A model generated the notes under the pieces. The model had not been told where the DNA came from, searched no databases, and was given only the letters and a program-made list of their open reading frames with translations. This document shows positions 43,091 through 52,218 of a DNA stretch of 64,000 bases, in pieces; positions within the stretch are counted from its first letter, which is position 1, and every line of letters begins with the position of its first letter. Position numbers and translations under genes: made by a program. The DNA is taken from NCBI RefSeq assembly GCF_045446075.1, contig NZ_JBJJBQ010000004.1:1-64000 (forward strand), given 5' to 3'. The stretch is from Flavisericum labens (GTDB taxonomy: Bacteria; Bacteroidota; Bacteroidia; Flavobacteriales; Flavobacteriaceae).

Positions 43091-44455
43091 TCATTCTATT
43101 CCTGGCCACTCACTTTTCAAAAGAAAATGAAACGTGCTATTGCGCGAATTAGGTTTCGTTGGTTTTATCTCTATTTTATCGTTTTGCAACAAGCGAATGA
43201 TTTCCACCCCAGCATAAAGCACCGGTCCGTAACCATGTGTCGCATATATACTTTTTCCTCGGTGGTAATAATAGGTATTGTCGTGGGCGAAGGTTGTGCC
43301 TTCGCACGTACCATCAACAGCTCCATTTTCCAATACTCTGGTTTGGATAGCATTCCATCCGGTTAAAGCTATGGGGCCATAAACATGGTTTATCCACCCT
43401 TCATTTATACCCTTGGCTATAGCAAAAGTAAACATAGCTGTGCACGACGTTTCCAAATACGTATCGGTCTTATCCAATAAATTATGCCAAAAACCACTGC
43501 CATCCTGTAAGTTTGCCAAACTACGAATCATAGAACGAAATAAATGTAATATCTCATCTCTACCTTTATAATCTTCAGGCAATATGCTTAACACTTCAGC
43601 CATAGACATCAACACCCAGCCATTGGCACGTCCCCAATAAAAACGGGGATCGTAGTCTCCTGAGGTGACATTCCAGCCATGGTCAAAGATTTCTTTATCT
43701 TTAATGTATAGATAACTTGCCATTTGCAATACTTGTTTTACGGCATCATCAAAATATTTATTGTCTTTAGTAAGTACTCCCATATTAATTAAAAACGGAA
43801 CACTCATATACATGTCATCTGCCCAAACCGATTGATATTGCGGTCGGTTCCGCGCCAATGTTCCATCATCTAAACGATATTGATTATTTGAAATATGTTC
43901 GGCTGTACGGTTTATTATAGTTAGATACCTGTCGTCCTTATTTTTCAGGTAAGTTTTTATCATGGCGGCAGTTATAGAACCGCAATCATCTAGGGCATGA
44001 AAATTCAATATTCTTCCCCAACCTCCAATTTTTTCTTTATTGATTTGGTCTTTGTTTTTCTGAAAATAGGGTAAATTTTCAACCACATAATCATAAAACT
44101 TGGTGTTGTTTTTGAAGAACTTATCGTCTTCAATCACATCATCAATATATTCAAAAGCCGAAAGTACAACACCATGTGTATAAGACCATTCGCTTGAGAA
44201 ACCTTTGGAAGGCACAGCATCAACATTAAACGACTTAAAACTCGTTATTTCTTCACCTGTTTTAGAATCAACAATGATTTGGTTACTTGAATTTTCGTAA
44301 AAAACCCGAACTCTATTTAAAACATCCTTCACACCTTCAACCTTAGGCATGGTATATGGAATTTCATATTCAGGAATCCTGCCATCTGAGTTTTGTTGCG
44401 CAAAAATTGTTGTGGCGAATGCAATCAGTAAAACTATTGTGATATACTTTTTCAT
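43091..44455 (-). CDS. GH105 unsaturated (rhamno)galacturonyl hydrolase
   Basis: A 454-residue glycosidase with signal peptide MKKYITIVLLIAFATTIFAQ. It removes the 4,5-unsaturated uronic acid left at the non-reducing end by pectate or rhamnogalacturonan lyases. The (alpha/alpha)6-barrel motifs LDDCGSITAAM (155-165) and SVWADDMYMSVP (209-220) hold the two catalytic-site Asp residues. RFYWGRANGWVLMSM is the third family mark. It closes the four-gene operon DUF1593, DUF1593, GH140, GH105, which starts behind the DeoR-type sites at 48776-48812. It fits as the step after the PL1 enzymes. Confidence 0.88.
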   Translation of the reverse strand: MKKYITIVLLIAFATTIFAQQNSDGRIPEYEIPYTMPKVEGVKDVLNRVRVFYENSSNQIIVDSKTGEEITSFKSFNVDAVPSKGFSSEWSYTHGVVLSAFEYIDDVIEDDKFFKNNTKFYDYVVENLPYFQKNKDQINKEKIGGWGRILNFHALDDCGSITAAMIKTYLKNKDDRYLTIINRTAEHISNNQYRLDDGTLARNRPQYQSVWADDMYMSVPFLINMGVLTKDNKYFDDAVKQVLQMASYLYIKDKEIFDHGWNVTSGDYDPRFYWGRANGWVLMSMAEVLSILPEDYKGRDEILHLFRSMIRSLANLQDGSGFWHNLLDKTDTYLETSCTAMFTFAIAKGINEGWINHVYGPIALTGWNAIQTRVLENGAVDGTCEGTTFAHDNTYYYHRGKSIYATHGYGPVLYAGVEIIRLLQNDKIEIKPTKPNSRNSTFHFLLKSEWPGIE

Positions 44456-44479
44456 ATTTAAACTAATCTTTTAATCTTT

Positions 44480-45940
44480 CTAATTTATAATTTTAAGAAC
44501 CAATAAAGCATCTTCCCATCTAGCTGGAGGCGCCATAATTCTAGATTTATTTCTATTGAAGTTTTCTTCTATTTCTAATTCTCCATTAATAGGATTAATC
44601 CAAAAAGCTTCAGCTTCTTTTTTTAATACATTTTTCACAGTTGTACTTGAATTATTACTAAAGTAAACCAAAGCCATATCTTCCGATGTTGTAGTGACGG
44701 CTGTTTTGAGTTCATTACCCATCCCTGTGCCAGAAATAACATTTCCATTTGGAATCCATTCATGCCATTTATAATCTCTCAGAATTTGTTTTCCAATAGC
44801 TGCAACTTGTTTTGCTCCCGGAAAATCGAGTGCTTGTTGCCAAGTATAGCCACAGTTATAATCGCCTTCGTTACCACGCATAGCCCAGATGGGCCCTGCA
44901 CCATAAGTATGTCCAGAACCTCCGGCAAAAAACGTTTGATAAAACTGCCTGCGAACCCTAACTGGTGTTACCCATCCGCACTCATGTCGATACGTTCCAT
45001 ATTCATAAGAGCCTTCCAAAAAAAGACTAGGCTTAATAGGATTTGTTAATTGGTAATCATCCACCATAGTTCTGTAAACATCGTTGACCTCTTTCCAAAC
45101 CTCAACACCGTTAGCATCAAGCCAAACATCTCCGTGAAACCATTGCGATGATCCATAAGGATAATCACCATTGGGGTGATAGGTTAGAAACACGTCATCC
45201 CATGCAGGATTTTTTTCATTCCATTTTAGGTTTTTTCCCGTTACACCTTTACCTATTCCTTCTGCCATGGAGCGATATACATCACGATAATCGTAGTCAC
45301 TGTATTTTTGGTTTTTATCATAACCTTTAAATTGTGCCTTTGTGTCGCCACCAAGCACCCAAATAACATGAGGTTCTTTAGCATAACGCTTACCTAAAAA
45401 GGCTCCGAAGGTTTTGGCTTCTTCAGCTGTATATTCACCTGTACCAGTAACTAATTGTGATGCCCAACAAGGTAAAACAGCCAAATATAGATTACGCTTT
45501 TTAGCGGCCTCAATAACATAATCGACATGGTCCCAATAATCGTTTGGTGATTGTGCACTTCCTCCTTTAACCGTTAGAGGTTCGGAGGTGTTTGGGGAAT
45601 TTTCATCTCCTGTAAACGGATGATGCCCATACGCATTCGCGGCATTATCTGGGCTTCTTCTTAGTCCACCACCATGTGGCGACCAATGCGCCACCGTCTG
45701 AATAACGGTAAAACCTAATTCCTTTCTATTGTCAAGATATTGGTCTACTTCTTCTCTGGTGAGTTGTTGCATCATTCCCCAGCCCGTATCGCCAATCCAT
45801 AAAAAAGGGGTTTTATCACTATGTTGAATATAATGACCGTTTTCGGAAGTTTCAAGTTTTCCGTGTTGTTCCCAAGGTGACTGGGCAAAGGATAAAGCCG
45901 TAGTAAACAGCCATAATAACAAGGCAGAACGCAATTTCAT
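44480..45940 (-). CDS. GH140-type apiosidase (DUF4038 plus collagen-binding-like C domain)
   Basis: A 486-residue glycosidase with a signal peptide ending in LSFAQ. The (beta/alpha)8 DUF4038 domain (about 25-385) starts with the family phrase FLWIGDTGWGMMQQLTREE and has LAVLPCWAS, the probable acid/base Asp199 in WVLGGDTKA and nucleophile Glu309 in FLEGSYEYG. A small beta-sandwich domain of the collagen-binding-like type follows (about 390-486). GH140 was defined by an enzyme that cuts the D-apiose to D-galacturonate bond in rhamnogalacturonan II. It would free apiose-headed side chains here and supplies the main link to the two apiose-type catabolic modules of the locus. Family assignment by motif is strong; substrate is by homology. 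Confidence 0.85.
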   Translation of the reverse strand: MKLRSALLLWLFTTALSFAQSPWEQHGKLETSENGHYIQHSDKTPFLWIGDTGWGMMQQLTREEVDQYLDNRKELGFTVIQTVAHWSPHGGGLRRSPDNAANAYGHHPFTGDENSPNTSEPLTVKGGSAQSPNDYWDHVDYVIEAAKKRNLYLAVLPCWASQLVTGTGEYTAEEAKTFGAFLGKRYAKEPHVIWVLGGDTKAQFKGYDKNQKYSDYDYRDVYRSMAEGIGKGVTGKNLKWNEKNPAWDDVFLTYHPNGDYPYGSSQWFHGDVWLDANGVEVWKEVNDVYRTMVDDYQLTNPIKPSLFLEGSYEYGTYRHECGWVTPVRVRRQFYQTFFAGGSGHTYGAGPIWAMRGNEGDYNCGYTWQQALDFPGAKQVAAIGKQILRDYKWHEWIPNGNVISGTGMGNELKTAVTTTSEDMALVYFSNNSSTTVKNVLKKEAEAFWINPINGELEIEENFNRNKSRIMAPPARWEDALLVLKIIN

Positions 45941-45961
45941 AGTCTTTTTAATTTAGGTAGT

Positions 45962-47410
45962 TTAGTTTATGTGTATTATTATTCGTTGATATCTCGTTAA
46001 TGCTGGTATTCCTGTATCGGTTACTTCGCAAATAATATGAATGGTGTCACCTTTTTGAACATCAGTAGGCACTGTAAAAGATGTTTTTTGCTTATTGGGA
46101 TTTTCAATTTCAAAGGATCCTTTATAGGTATCTGCTTCTTTATATTGCCACCATTTATAAACTAACTTATCCTTATCTGGGTCTGACGTTTGACTAGCAT
46201 CCAATATTATTTTTTTTCCAGATTTTGTAACAATATCTAAAGCTGTGCTTAATTTAACGACGGGAGGATGATTGGCTTCTTCAAAAGACTTAGCGCACCA
46301 ATCGGCTCTTGCTGCAAAATCGTTTTGTAAGACATCTGCCCAACGCGTTATTGGTTTAAAATATTCAGCCATCAAATCTTGATTGTCTGGATAGGTGTCT
46401 CTCATATATTTTCTGCCCCATGCCGAACTTGTGTACCACCTTCCTTCTGGATACCTATAGTTAGGCTCTGGAACAGGGTCGAGCCAAGTATTTTCCCTTA
46501 CTTTAACATAACGACCACCCCAACCACCATAGCCTGGGTTTTCTAGATTTCGCAACCCCGTATTGATGGTATGGATAAATGCTGGTGAGTCACCTTCAGA
46601 TCTAAAATCGTCTATACTAAAATCAGTATCACCCGACAACCCATGACTACCTTCAATATGAGCTTTATAAAGCCCACATAATGGCCCGTGGTCTTCTAAA
46701 ATATTAGATGTCATCCAATCACTTCTAAAATACTTTAATTTATCCTTTGGCATAATCTTATTCCATTGATAAGCAACCGCCCAAAATTGATCGGATATAA
46801 TTGTTGGTATGTTATACTTGCCCCAATGTGGACGTATATAAGACTGATAGGTACTATCTTGCTCCCAAATAAAGAAAAAGCGTAGTTTATTCGCCACTTG
46901 CTCCATCTTATCGGGGTGCTTTTCTTCTATGGATTTTAAAGCCCTGGCAATCGTGTTTGTACCCCCCCAGGCTTGTAGCCAAATAGGACGACTATCAGAT
47001 TCGTCCAAAAGGACTTTTACAATGTGTTTAGATCCTGCTGTTATGGAGTCCATTTCACCTTCATCATCAACATTACCCAATAAGGTTACGGATTTTAAAT
47101 ATTCGGGTGAAGGATAACCCTTGTCATGCACTAGTAAATTAGGATAAACGTTTTGGTAGGCGTCCAGATAAGGTTCTGCCCAATCATCGCCAGCCCATCT
47201 ATGACCACGCCAATGGTATTGAGAACTCGACGAGATAATGCCTTCCACGTCCCATTCGTTAGCATAAAGTAGAAACCTAACGAGGGAACATTCGTCATCA
47301 ATTTCACCATCTGAGGTCACTATAACACGTGTTTTTTGATTTTGGTCATTCATTTGGGCTTTTCCTGCACATGAAAGTATGATAAAGCTTAAAAAAAATA
47401 TTTTCTTCAT
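45962..47410 (-). CDS. Secreted DUF1593 nucleoside-hydrolase-like protein, copy 2
   Basis: A 482-residue paralogue of the protein at 36026-37441 with the same two-domain layout. Its N terminus is lipoprotein-like (FLSFIILSCAGKAQ). The nucleoside-hydrolase motif is VTSDGEIDDECSLVRFL (31-47), in which Glu replaces the usual second Gly/Pro-Asp region, and PIWLQAWGGTNTIARAL follows. The C-terminal beta sandwich has NHPPVVKLSTALD, TSDPDKDKLVYKW and VTDTGIPALTRYQRI. It sits 21 bases before GH140 and five bases after the third DUF1593 gene. Expression together with the apiosidase suggests an action on apiose-containing fragments; this is not established for the family. Confidence 0.82.
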   Translation of the reverse strand: MKKIFFLSFIILSCAGKAQMNDQNQKTRVIVTSDGEIDDECSLVRFLLYANEWDVEGIISSSSQYHWRGHRWAGDDWAEPYLDAYQNVYPNLLVHDKGYPSPEYLKSVTLLGNVDDEGEMDSITAGSKHIVKVLLDESDSRPIWLQAWGGTNTIARALKSIEEKHPDKMEQVANKLRFFFIWEQDSTYQSYIRPHWGKYNIPTIISDQFWAVAYQWNKIMPKDKLKYFRSDWMTSNILEDHGPLCGLYKAHIEGSHGLSGDTDFSIDDFRSEGDSPAFIHTINTGLRNLENPGYGGWGGRYVKVRENTWLDPVPEPNYRYPEGRWYTSSAWGRKYMRDTYPDNQDLMAEYFKPITRWADVLQNDFAARADWCAKSFEEANHPPVVKLSTALDIVTKSGKKIILDASQTSDPDKDKLVYKWWQYKEADTYKGSFEIENPNKQKTSFTVPTDVQKGDTIHIICEVTDTGIPALTRYQRIIIHIN

Positions 47411-47415
47411 ATCGT

Positions 47416-48708
47416 TTAATTATTTAACCATTTCCATCGTTTGGCCCAATCCATTAAAAAAGCTTTACGATGCTTTGAAACGGTTTTTGCTCCTTGTTGA
47501 TCTTTTAAAAACAAATCTTCATCTGGTCGGTCCCCATACCAGTTATCACCCAAAGTATAATCGTCTTTATCTTTTTTACCTGGCCATGATTTTATACTTA
47601 CATACTGCCCTGTTTGACCATCCAATTCGGGAATAGCACTCGACGTTTTATAACTGGCCGTTTCTGGTTTTTTAGAAGAATATCTAGTCGCATATACGCC
47701 ATTTCCTAAATAATAACCTGGCCAAATTTGTTTCGAAATTTCCATGGTAAAACAAACCGAATCTTGCGATATATCCAGTTCCGGACCTTTAAAATACCAT
47801 TCTTGAATACCGTAAGCCTTCACGGTATCATTAATCCTGCTATTACCTTGGAATATGGTGCGTGAACTGTGGCTGATTTTTATAAACTCACCACCCCAAC
47901 TTTCTGTCGTTGGGTCATCTGGTTTACCATTCATTACATAGGCCAATGATGGCGTATCACCCATTTTTATTCTGCCGTCATAATAATTCACGAAGTCCTT
48001 ACCCATATGCCCTCTACCTTTTATATAGTTTGCAAAATAAGTATCTCCCTTAAGATTTTCTGGTGACTCAGAATCCATAAACCACCCGCGGTAGGTGGCG
48101 TTATTTTCAATCATCCAAAGATTGGGATGGTTTTCAGCAATGTATGCATACGCATTGGCTCCCCACTTCTTATTAGGGCCACCTATCCAATACACCCTAA
48201 TTTTATCTTCAATTTCTGGCGCATCGTGCAGTGCCTGAGCTACATCTTCAATACCACCCCAAACCAGAACCCATAACGGCTGATTACTTTGCTTTTTAGC
48301 ACATTTTATAATCCAATTGGAACCTTCTGTAGATTCACGATAACCCCTGAAAGGCGCGCCTTTCTTTGTTCCTTGCTTTGTTACAGCTCTTAAATCATTA
48401 GGATTAGGAAAATCTGACGCATGTTTTTTTAATTCAGATAAATCTTTTTCATAAAGGTCTATCATCTCCAAAATATTCTGGGTTGTACCTGTTTGAAAAG
48501 AGGTTGACACCAAACCTTCAATTTGAAATTCGTTGGCGTACATCAACAAATGAATCATAGACTGATTATCGTCAGGATCCGTACCACCAATATCGGTGCT
48601 GACCAAAATTCTAGGTTTAATCTTTTCTTGTTGATTCTCTTCACATCCATACATAAACAGAAAGAACAGTATGGCTATAAAACGAAGCCCAAATAGGTAA
48701 CCAGACAT
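47416..48708 (-). CDS. Secreted DUF1593 nucleoside-hydrolase-like lipoprotein, copy 3
   Basis: A 430-residue variant and the first gene of the operon. Lipobox Cys22 is in LFFLFMYGC. The motif region reads LVSTDIGGTDPDDNQSMIHLLMYANE (35-60 region) with PLWVLVWGGIEDVAQAL, so the metal-binding Asp cluster is intact. Unlike its two paralogues it lacks the C-terminal Ig/PKD-like domain and ends in a different tail (SYKTSSAIPELDGQTG to WAKRWKWLNN). Putative DeoR operator repeats lie 68-104 bases upstream. It is probably anchored to a membrane facing the periplasm or outside. Substrate unknown. Confidence 0.8.
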   Translation of the reverse strand: MSGYLFGLRFIAILFFLFMYGCEENQQEKIKPRILVSTDIGGTDPDDNQSMIHLLMYANEFQIEGLVSTSFQTGTTQNILEMIDLYEKDLSELKKHASDFPNPNDLRAVTKQGTKKGAPFRGYRESTEGSNWIIKCAKKQSNQPLWVLVWGGIEDVAQALHDAPEIEDKIRVYWIGGPNKKWGANAYAYIAENHPNLWMIENNATYRGWFMDSESPENLKGDTYFANYIKGRGHMGKDFVNYYDGRIKMGDTPSLAYVMNGKPDDPTTESWGGEFIKISHSSRTIFQGNSRINDTVKAYGIQEWYFKGPELDISQDSVCFTMEISKQIWPGYYLGNGVYATRYSSKKPETASYKTSSAIPELDGQTGQYVSIKSWPGKKDKDDYTLGDNWYGDRPDEDLFLKDQQGAKTVSKHRKAFLMDWAKRWKWLNN

Positions 48709-48775
48709 AATGAATTATTTTGGTTTAGTGGTAAAATTATGTGTTTGAAAATTTTTCAAATTCAAAACAATAACA

Positions 48776-48812
48776 CAAATAAACGAAAATAAAAACAAAT
48801 AAACGAAACTAA
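48776..48812. promoter_or_regulatory. Putative DeoR operator, two tandem sites at 20-base spacing
   Basis: CAAATAAACGAAAATAA at 48776-48792 is identical to 30344-30360 at the DeoR gene. A second copy, CAAATAAACGAAACTAA, is at 48796-48812. It lies in the 129-base gap upstream of the DUF1593/GH140/GH105 operon. Confidence 0.65.
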
Positions 48813-48837
48813 ATACAAGAAAATCAAATAACTAAGA

Positions 48838-50088
48838 CTACTTTCTTTCTCTTTGCTTTCTCCAATAATTGGCCAATACAGAGCCTGAAATATTCATCCA
48901 TGGACTAAAAACGGCTGCCGCTAAGCCTAAAGTAGCTAGTTTTCCCATGGCTCCTGCTAACCCCGAAGCCATGCCTCCATTTTGCAAACCGACCTCAAAA
49001 GCAATGGTTTGACTTTGTTTTTTATCCAATCCTCCTGCTCTGCTAATCCAATATCCAAATATGTAGCCAGCCGTATTATGCAATATGGCAGCAAAAAACA
49101 GTAAAATACCAATTTCAATTAAATTATCCCGACCAGCTGCAGTGGTCACTAATGTGAAATAAACGATACCAAACATGGAGAACAACGGCATAAAATCATC
49201 AACCTTTGGCAAGACTTTATATAAGTAATGATAAAGTACGCCCACTACAAAAGCAGCACATAAAAAGTTAATGATTTCAATTAGGCTATTAGGTTCGGAG
49301 CCTATTATGCTACTTCCAAAAAAGACCATTATTAATAACCATAAACCACAAAAAAATGAAATAAATTTTATCTTTTTCCGAACAGGTTCTCCATAAATTT
49401 TTAATGCATCATGAATCATAGCAGCTGTTAAAGGCACTAATACAATTTTAACAATATTCATCATCATACTGAAAAAATCAATTTCGATAAATGTTCCAGC
49501 AAAGAGTTTCATTAAAAAAGTAGTCATTATAGGCGCTGTTAGCGTTGAAATAGCGGTAACCGTAACCGACAACACCAAATCACCTTTAGCAATGTAAGTC
49601 ATTACATTTGATGCCAAACCACTACTACAGGAACCTATGAGTACAATTCCGGCGGCGATTTCTGGTTCAAAATTGAATGTTTTTGCAATAAGAAAACCAA
49701 CAATAGGCATTATAGTAAATTGGCAAAGCAGTCCCACCAAAACACCTCGTCCAGATTTTTTAATCCCTGTAAAGTCTTTGATACTCATTTGGGTGCCCAT
49801 ACCAAACATCACCAATTGAATGATGATAAGAATAAGCCACTTATTCCGTAAATCGACACCACCTATATTCAAAAATGTATCAGGGTAAATTAAGCCCGCA
49901 GCGACCGCAGTAACAATCCAAAAGGTGTATTGATAACCGGATAATGACTTGATAGCAGCTACACCAATGGATAAAGAAGTTAAACCCAAAACCAGTCCCA
50001 ATTTACTTAGCCAACTTATATCCTGCAACCATCCAATACCAGAAGAAATAATTAGAATAATAGCAAAATAAAGAACGTATTTACGCAT
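48838..50088 (-). CDS. BASS-family (bile acid:sodium symporter-like) transporter
   Basis: A 416-residue inner-membrane protein. The last ten or so transmembrane helices form the bile acid/Na+ symporter fold, with the two hallmark regions GSCSSGLASNVMTYIAKGDLV and TIAFEVGLQNGGMASGLA that build the sodium and substrate sites. About 85 residues of extra N-terminal helices precede the core. BASS members move organic anions including sugar acids and keto acids. It is between the module B catabolic genes and the DUF1593/GH140 operon, so import or export of an acid intermediate such as apionate is a reasonable guess. It may be the last gene of the module B transcript. Confidence 0.82.
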   Translation of the reverse strand: MRKYVLYFAIILIISSGIGWLQDISWLSKLGLVLGLTSLSIGVAAIKSLSGYQYTFWIVTAVAAGLIYPDTFLNIGGVDLRNKWLILIIIQLVMFGMGTQMSIKDFTGIKKSGRGVLVGLLCQFTIMPIVGFLIAKTFNFEPEIAAGIVLIGSCSSGLASNVMTYIAKGDLVLSVTVTAISTLTAPIMTTFLMKLFAGTFIEIDFFSMMMNIVKIVLVPLTAAMIHDALKIYGEPVRKKIKFISFFCGLWLLIMVFFGSSIIGSEPNSLIEIINFLCAAFVVGVLYHYLYKVLPKVDDFMPLFSMFGIVYFTLVTTAAGRDNLIEIGILLFFAAILHNTAGYIFGYWISRAGGLDKKQSQTIAFEVGLQNGGMASGLAGAMGKLATLGLAAAVFSPWMNISGSVLANYWRKQRERK

Positions 50089-50173
50089 GTGATTTTGGTT
50101 TAGTTTAGTTGGTTAGTTTTAAATTGGTTTTGATTATTAGTCTTAATCCTGCCCCCTCCTATCAAGGGGTTAT

Positions 50174-50836
50174 TTAAAAATAGGTTTCGGCCAATTTTTT
50201 CATAGCAATAGCTGGACTAGCCAAAATAGGCACCACTTTTTCATCGTCACTCAAGCCATCAACTACTCGCGACATCGAGGCCTGCGCCAATACAATCACA
50301 TCAACCTCTTTCATCAACTCCTTTAACGCTGAAGCCACCATTTGGTCATGATTTGCACCATCGCCACTCATTAATGCTTCAAAAGCACCATCGCATAATT
50401 TTGAAGTAATGGTTACAGCTTTCCCAGCCACTTCTGCTCTACGTTTTACCAAATCGGTTGTTGGCTCTAAGGTTGTTGGCAATGTTGCAATAACTCCTAT
50501 TTTGTTGCCGGTTTGAATCGCCTCGTCGGCCATCGCTTGATCCACGCGAATTACAGGAACCGTACTTAAAGTCGCGGCCGTTTCAATAGCCACACCAATA
50601 GATGAACAGGTTACCAAAATCACATCAGCTCCAGCGTCTTCAGCCGCTTGAATATGATGCACCACGCGCGCTGCCGTATTCGGCTTTAACTCGCCTTTTT
50701 TGATAACATCTTTTATCAAACTGTCGTCAACAATATTGAATGTTTCAACGTTTTTCAAATAATCGTTTGTTAACTGCTGAAACAAAGGCACCAATGTAGC
50801 CGATGTGTGTACAAAACCTAATGTTTTTCCCTTCAT
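50174..50836 (-). CDS. Asp/Glu racemase-fold protein of the OiaK/RLP cluster, unknown reaction
   Basis: A 220-residue cytoplasmic protein of the Asp/Glu/hydantoin racemase superfamily. The first catalytic cysteine is present as Cys77 in VTCSSIG, but the region matching the second cysteine reads VLAQASMSR (182-190) with Ala/Ser and no Cys. One-cysteine members of this fold include arylmalonate decarboxylase and maleate isomerase relatives, so a racemase is unlikely. It overlaps the DUF1537 kinase gene by four bases and so belongs to that pathway. It may process an acid upstream of the kinase or a product of the RuBisCO-like step; the sequence does not decide. Confidence 0.7.
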   Translation of the reverse strand: MKGKTLGFVHTSATLVPLFQQLTNDYLKNVETFNIVDDSLIKDVIKKGELKPNTAARVVHHIQAAEDAGADVILVTCSSIGVAIETAATLSTVPVIRVDQAMADEAIQTGNKIGVIATLPTTLEPTTDLVKRRAEVAGKAVTITSKLCDGAFEALMSGDGANHDQMVASALKELMKEVDVIVLAQASMSRVVDGLSDDEKVVPILASPAIAMKKLAETYF

Positions 50837-52218
50837 AATTTTTCTCCTTTTAATACTTTTATAAAATAATCTTTTGTTCCTACTTGGCCGCCTTTAAAAT
50901 TAAGCTCCAAACCATTTATTAAATCAATATCCGAAATGGTCTTGCAAAGCGGAGCACCAGGCGCTAATGGCGCTATCATTTGTAGTGCCGTAATGTTTAA
51001 TTCTGAAGCCGCATAGCTCGATGTATCGCCACCTGCAAACAGAATTCTTCGTAAAGTTGTTCTTTCTAACACTTGTTTAGCTATTTGTCCCAATATATAA
51101 CCATAAGTTGAGCTGCAGGCGTTTTGAATATCATCAGAAGCTATGCCTTGCTGTTTGAAAATACTTTCCGTTTCAAGAATTCGCGGGTCCCCAGGACCTT
51201 TACTGGTATGTAAAACAATACTCTTTCCGTTATTGAAATGCGTTTCTATTTTTTCGACCGTATCCTCTATAATTTTGTTTTGAACTGACTTGCTAACGGC
51301 TTCGCTCGAAAGAGCAATTTCTTCAAAACCAGAATCGACCGCAAATTCAATTTGACCTTTGGTTACTGGGGAACAACTGCCCGAAAGCACTAAAATGGGA
51401 CCGTTATCTCCACAGGCATCAAATTGTTTTTTGCCTTCAATAATGCCTTGCTTCTTCCAATCTAAACCGAGTGCCATAGCAATACCTGAAGAACCAACAG
51501 AGAATAAGGTCTTTTCTTTTGAAAATTCATTGAATACACTACCAATCGTTTCCAAGTGTTCTTTATTGAACCCATCGAAAAATAAGATTTCGGTGTCTTG
51601 ATTATTTTTAACTTCTGAAACTACCGCAGCCTTCCCCTCTTCTATTTTCGTTAAATTGACCAATCCCATAGATTTCGACGTCTGCTTGGCCAAATGTATT
51701 CGTAAATCGCCTTCCAAAGCTGGTGTAACAGGGTGTTTACTCATGGACGGATGCCTATCTACCCTATATATTTCACCATCGCCAGAGGTGCCCATTTTGG
51801 CGAACAAATTTCCAAAAATGCAATAACGTCCCAAATGTGGTGCTGATGGTGATACAAAAACCATTTTTTGCTGAAAAATGCTACTTCCGATTTCTATAGC
51901 TTTGCCCATATTGCCAACATGCGGTGCCGAATCGAAAGTGGAGCACACTTTATAATGCACATGCTTGGGGGCAAGTTTTTTTAAGGTTTTAAAAACAGGA
52001 ACAAGTTCATTTTCCATCGCTTTTGGCGACATAGAACGACTTTTGCCTGCCACACCAATAGCTTGAATATCAGGAAATTTGTCCAAATCCTTTTGCAACG
52101 GTTTTTTTAAAAACAACACTGTTTTTATGCCCGCCAGGGTTAAAAATTCCAAAGCATCGGTAGAGCCTGTAAAGTCATCACCATAATACGCTAAAAGTAA
52201 TTTTTTATCACCAATCAT
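50833..52218 (-). CDS. DUF1537 (four-carbon acid sugar kinase family), candidate 3-oxo-isoapionate kinase
   Basis: A 461-residue cytoplasmic kinase. The N-terminal substrate domain begins with LAYYGDDFTGSTDALEFL, and the C-terminal nucleotide domain has LVLSGSCSPVT, LHTSKGPGD, FAGGDTSSYA and FKGGQVGTKDYF. DUF1537 kinases phosphorylate tetronates or, where paired with a RuBisCO-like protein, 3-oxo-isoapionate (OiaK). Here it is translationally coupled on both sides (overlaps of one and four bases) with a RuBisCO-like gene and a racemase-fold gene. Erythronate or threonate use normally goes with PdxA2 and a dehydrogenase, which are absent, so the oxo-isoapionate reading is preferred. Confidence 0.8.
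   Translation of the reverse strand: MIGDKKLLLAYYGDDFTGSTDALEFLTLAGIKTVLFLKKPLQKDLDKFPDIQAIGVAGKSRSMSPKAMENELVPVFKTLKKLAPKHVHYKVCSTFDSAPHVGNMGKAIEIGSSIFQQKMVFVSPSAPHLGRYCIFGNLFAKMGTSGDGEIYRVDRHPSMSKHPVTPALEGDLRIHLAKQTSKSMGLVNLTKIEEGKAAVVSEVKNNQDTEILFFDGFNKEHLETIGSVFNEFSKEKTLFSVGSSGIAMALGLDWKKQGIIEGKKQFDACGDNGPILVLSGSCSPVTKGQIEFAVDSGFEEIALSSEAVSKSVQNKIIEDTVEKIETHFNNGKSIVLHTSKGPGDPRILETESIFKQQGIASDDIQNACSSTYGYILGQIAKQVLERTTLRRILFAGGDTSSYAASELNITALQMIAPLAPGAPLCKTISDIDLINGLELNFKGGQVGTKDYFIKVLKGEKL

Noticed and set aside
50141..50170. CCCC…GGGG inverted repeat after the racemase-fold gene as a terminator
   Set aside because: The stem is only four or so pairs and there is no T run in the proper direction.
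50827..52218. Tetronate (erythronate/threonate) pathway for the DUF1537 kinase
   Set aside because: The usual PdxA2, aldolase and dehydrogenase partners are missing and a RuBisCO-like gene is coupled instead.
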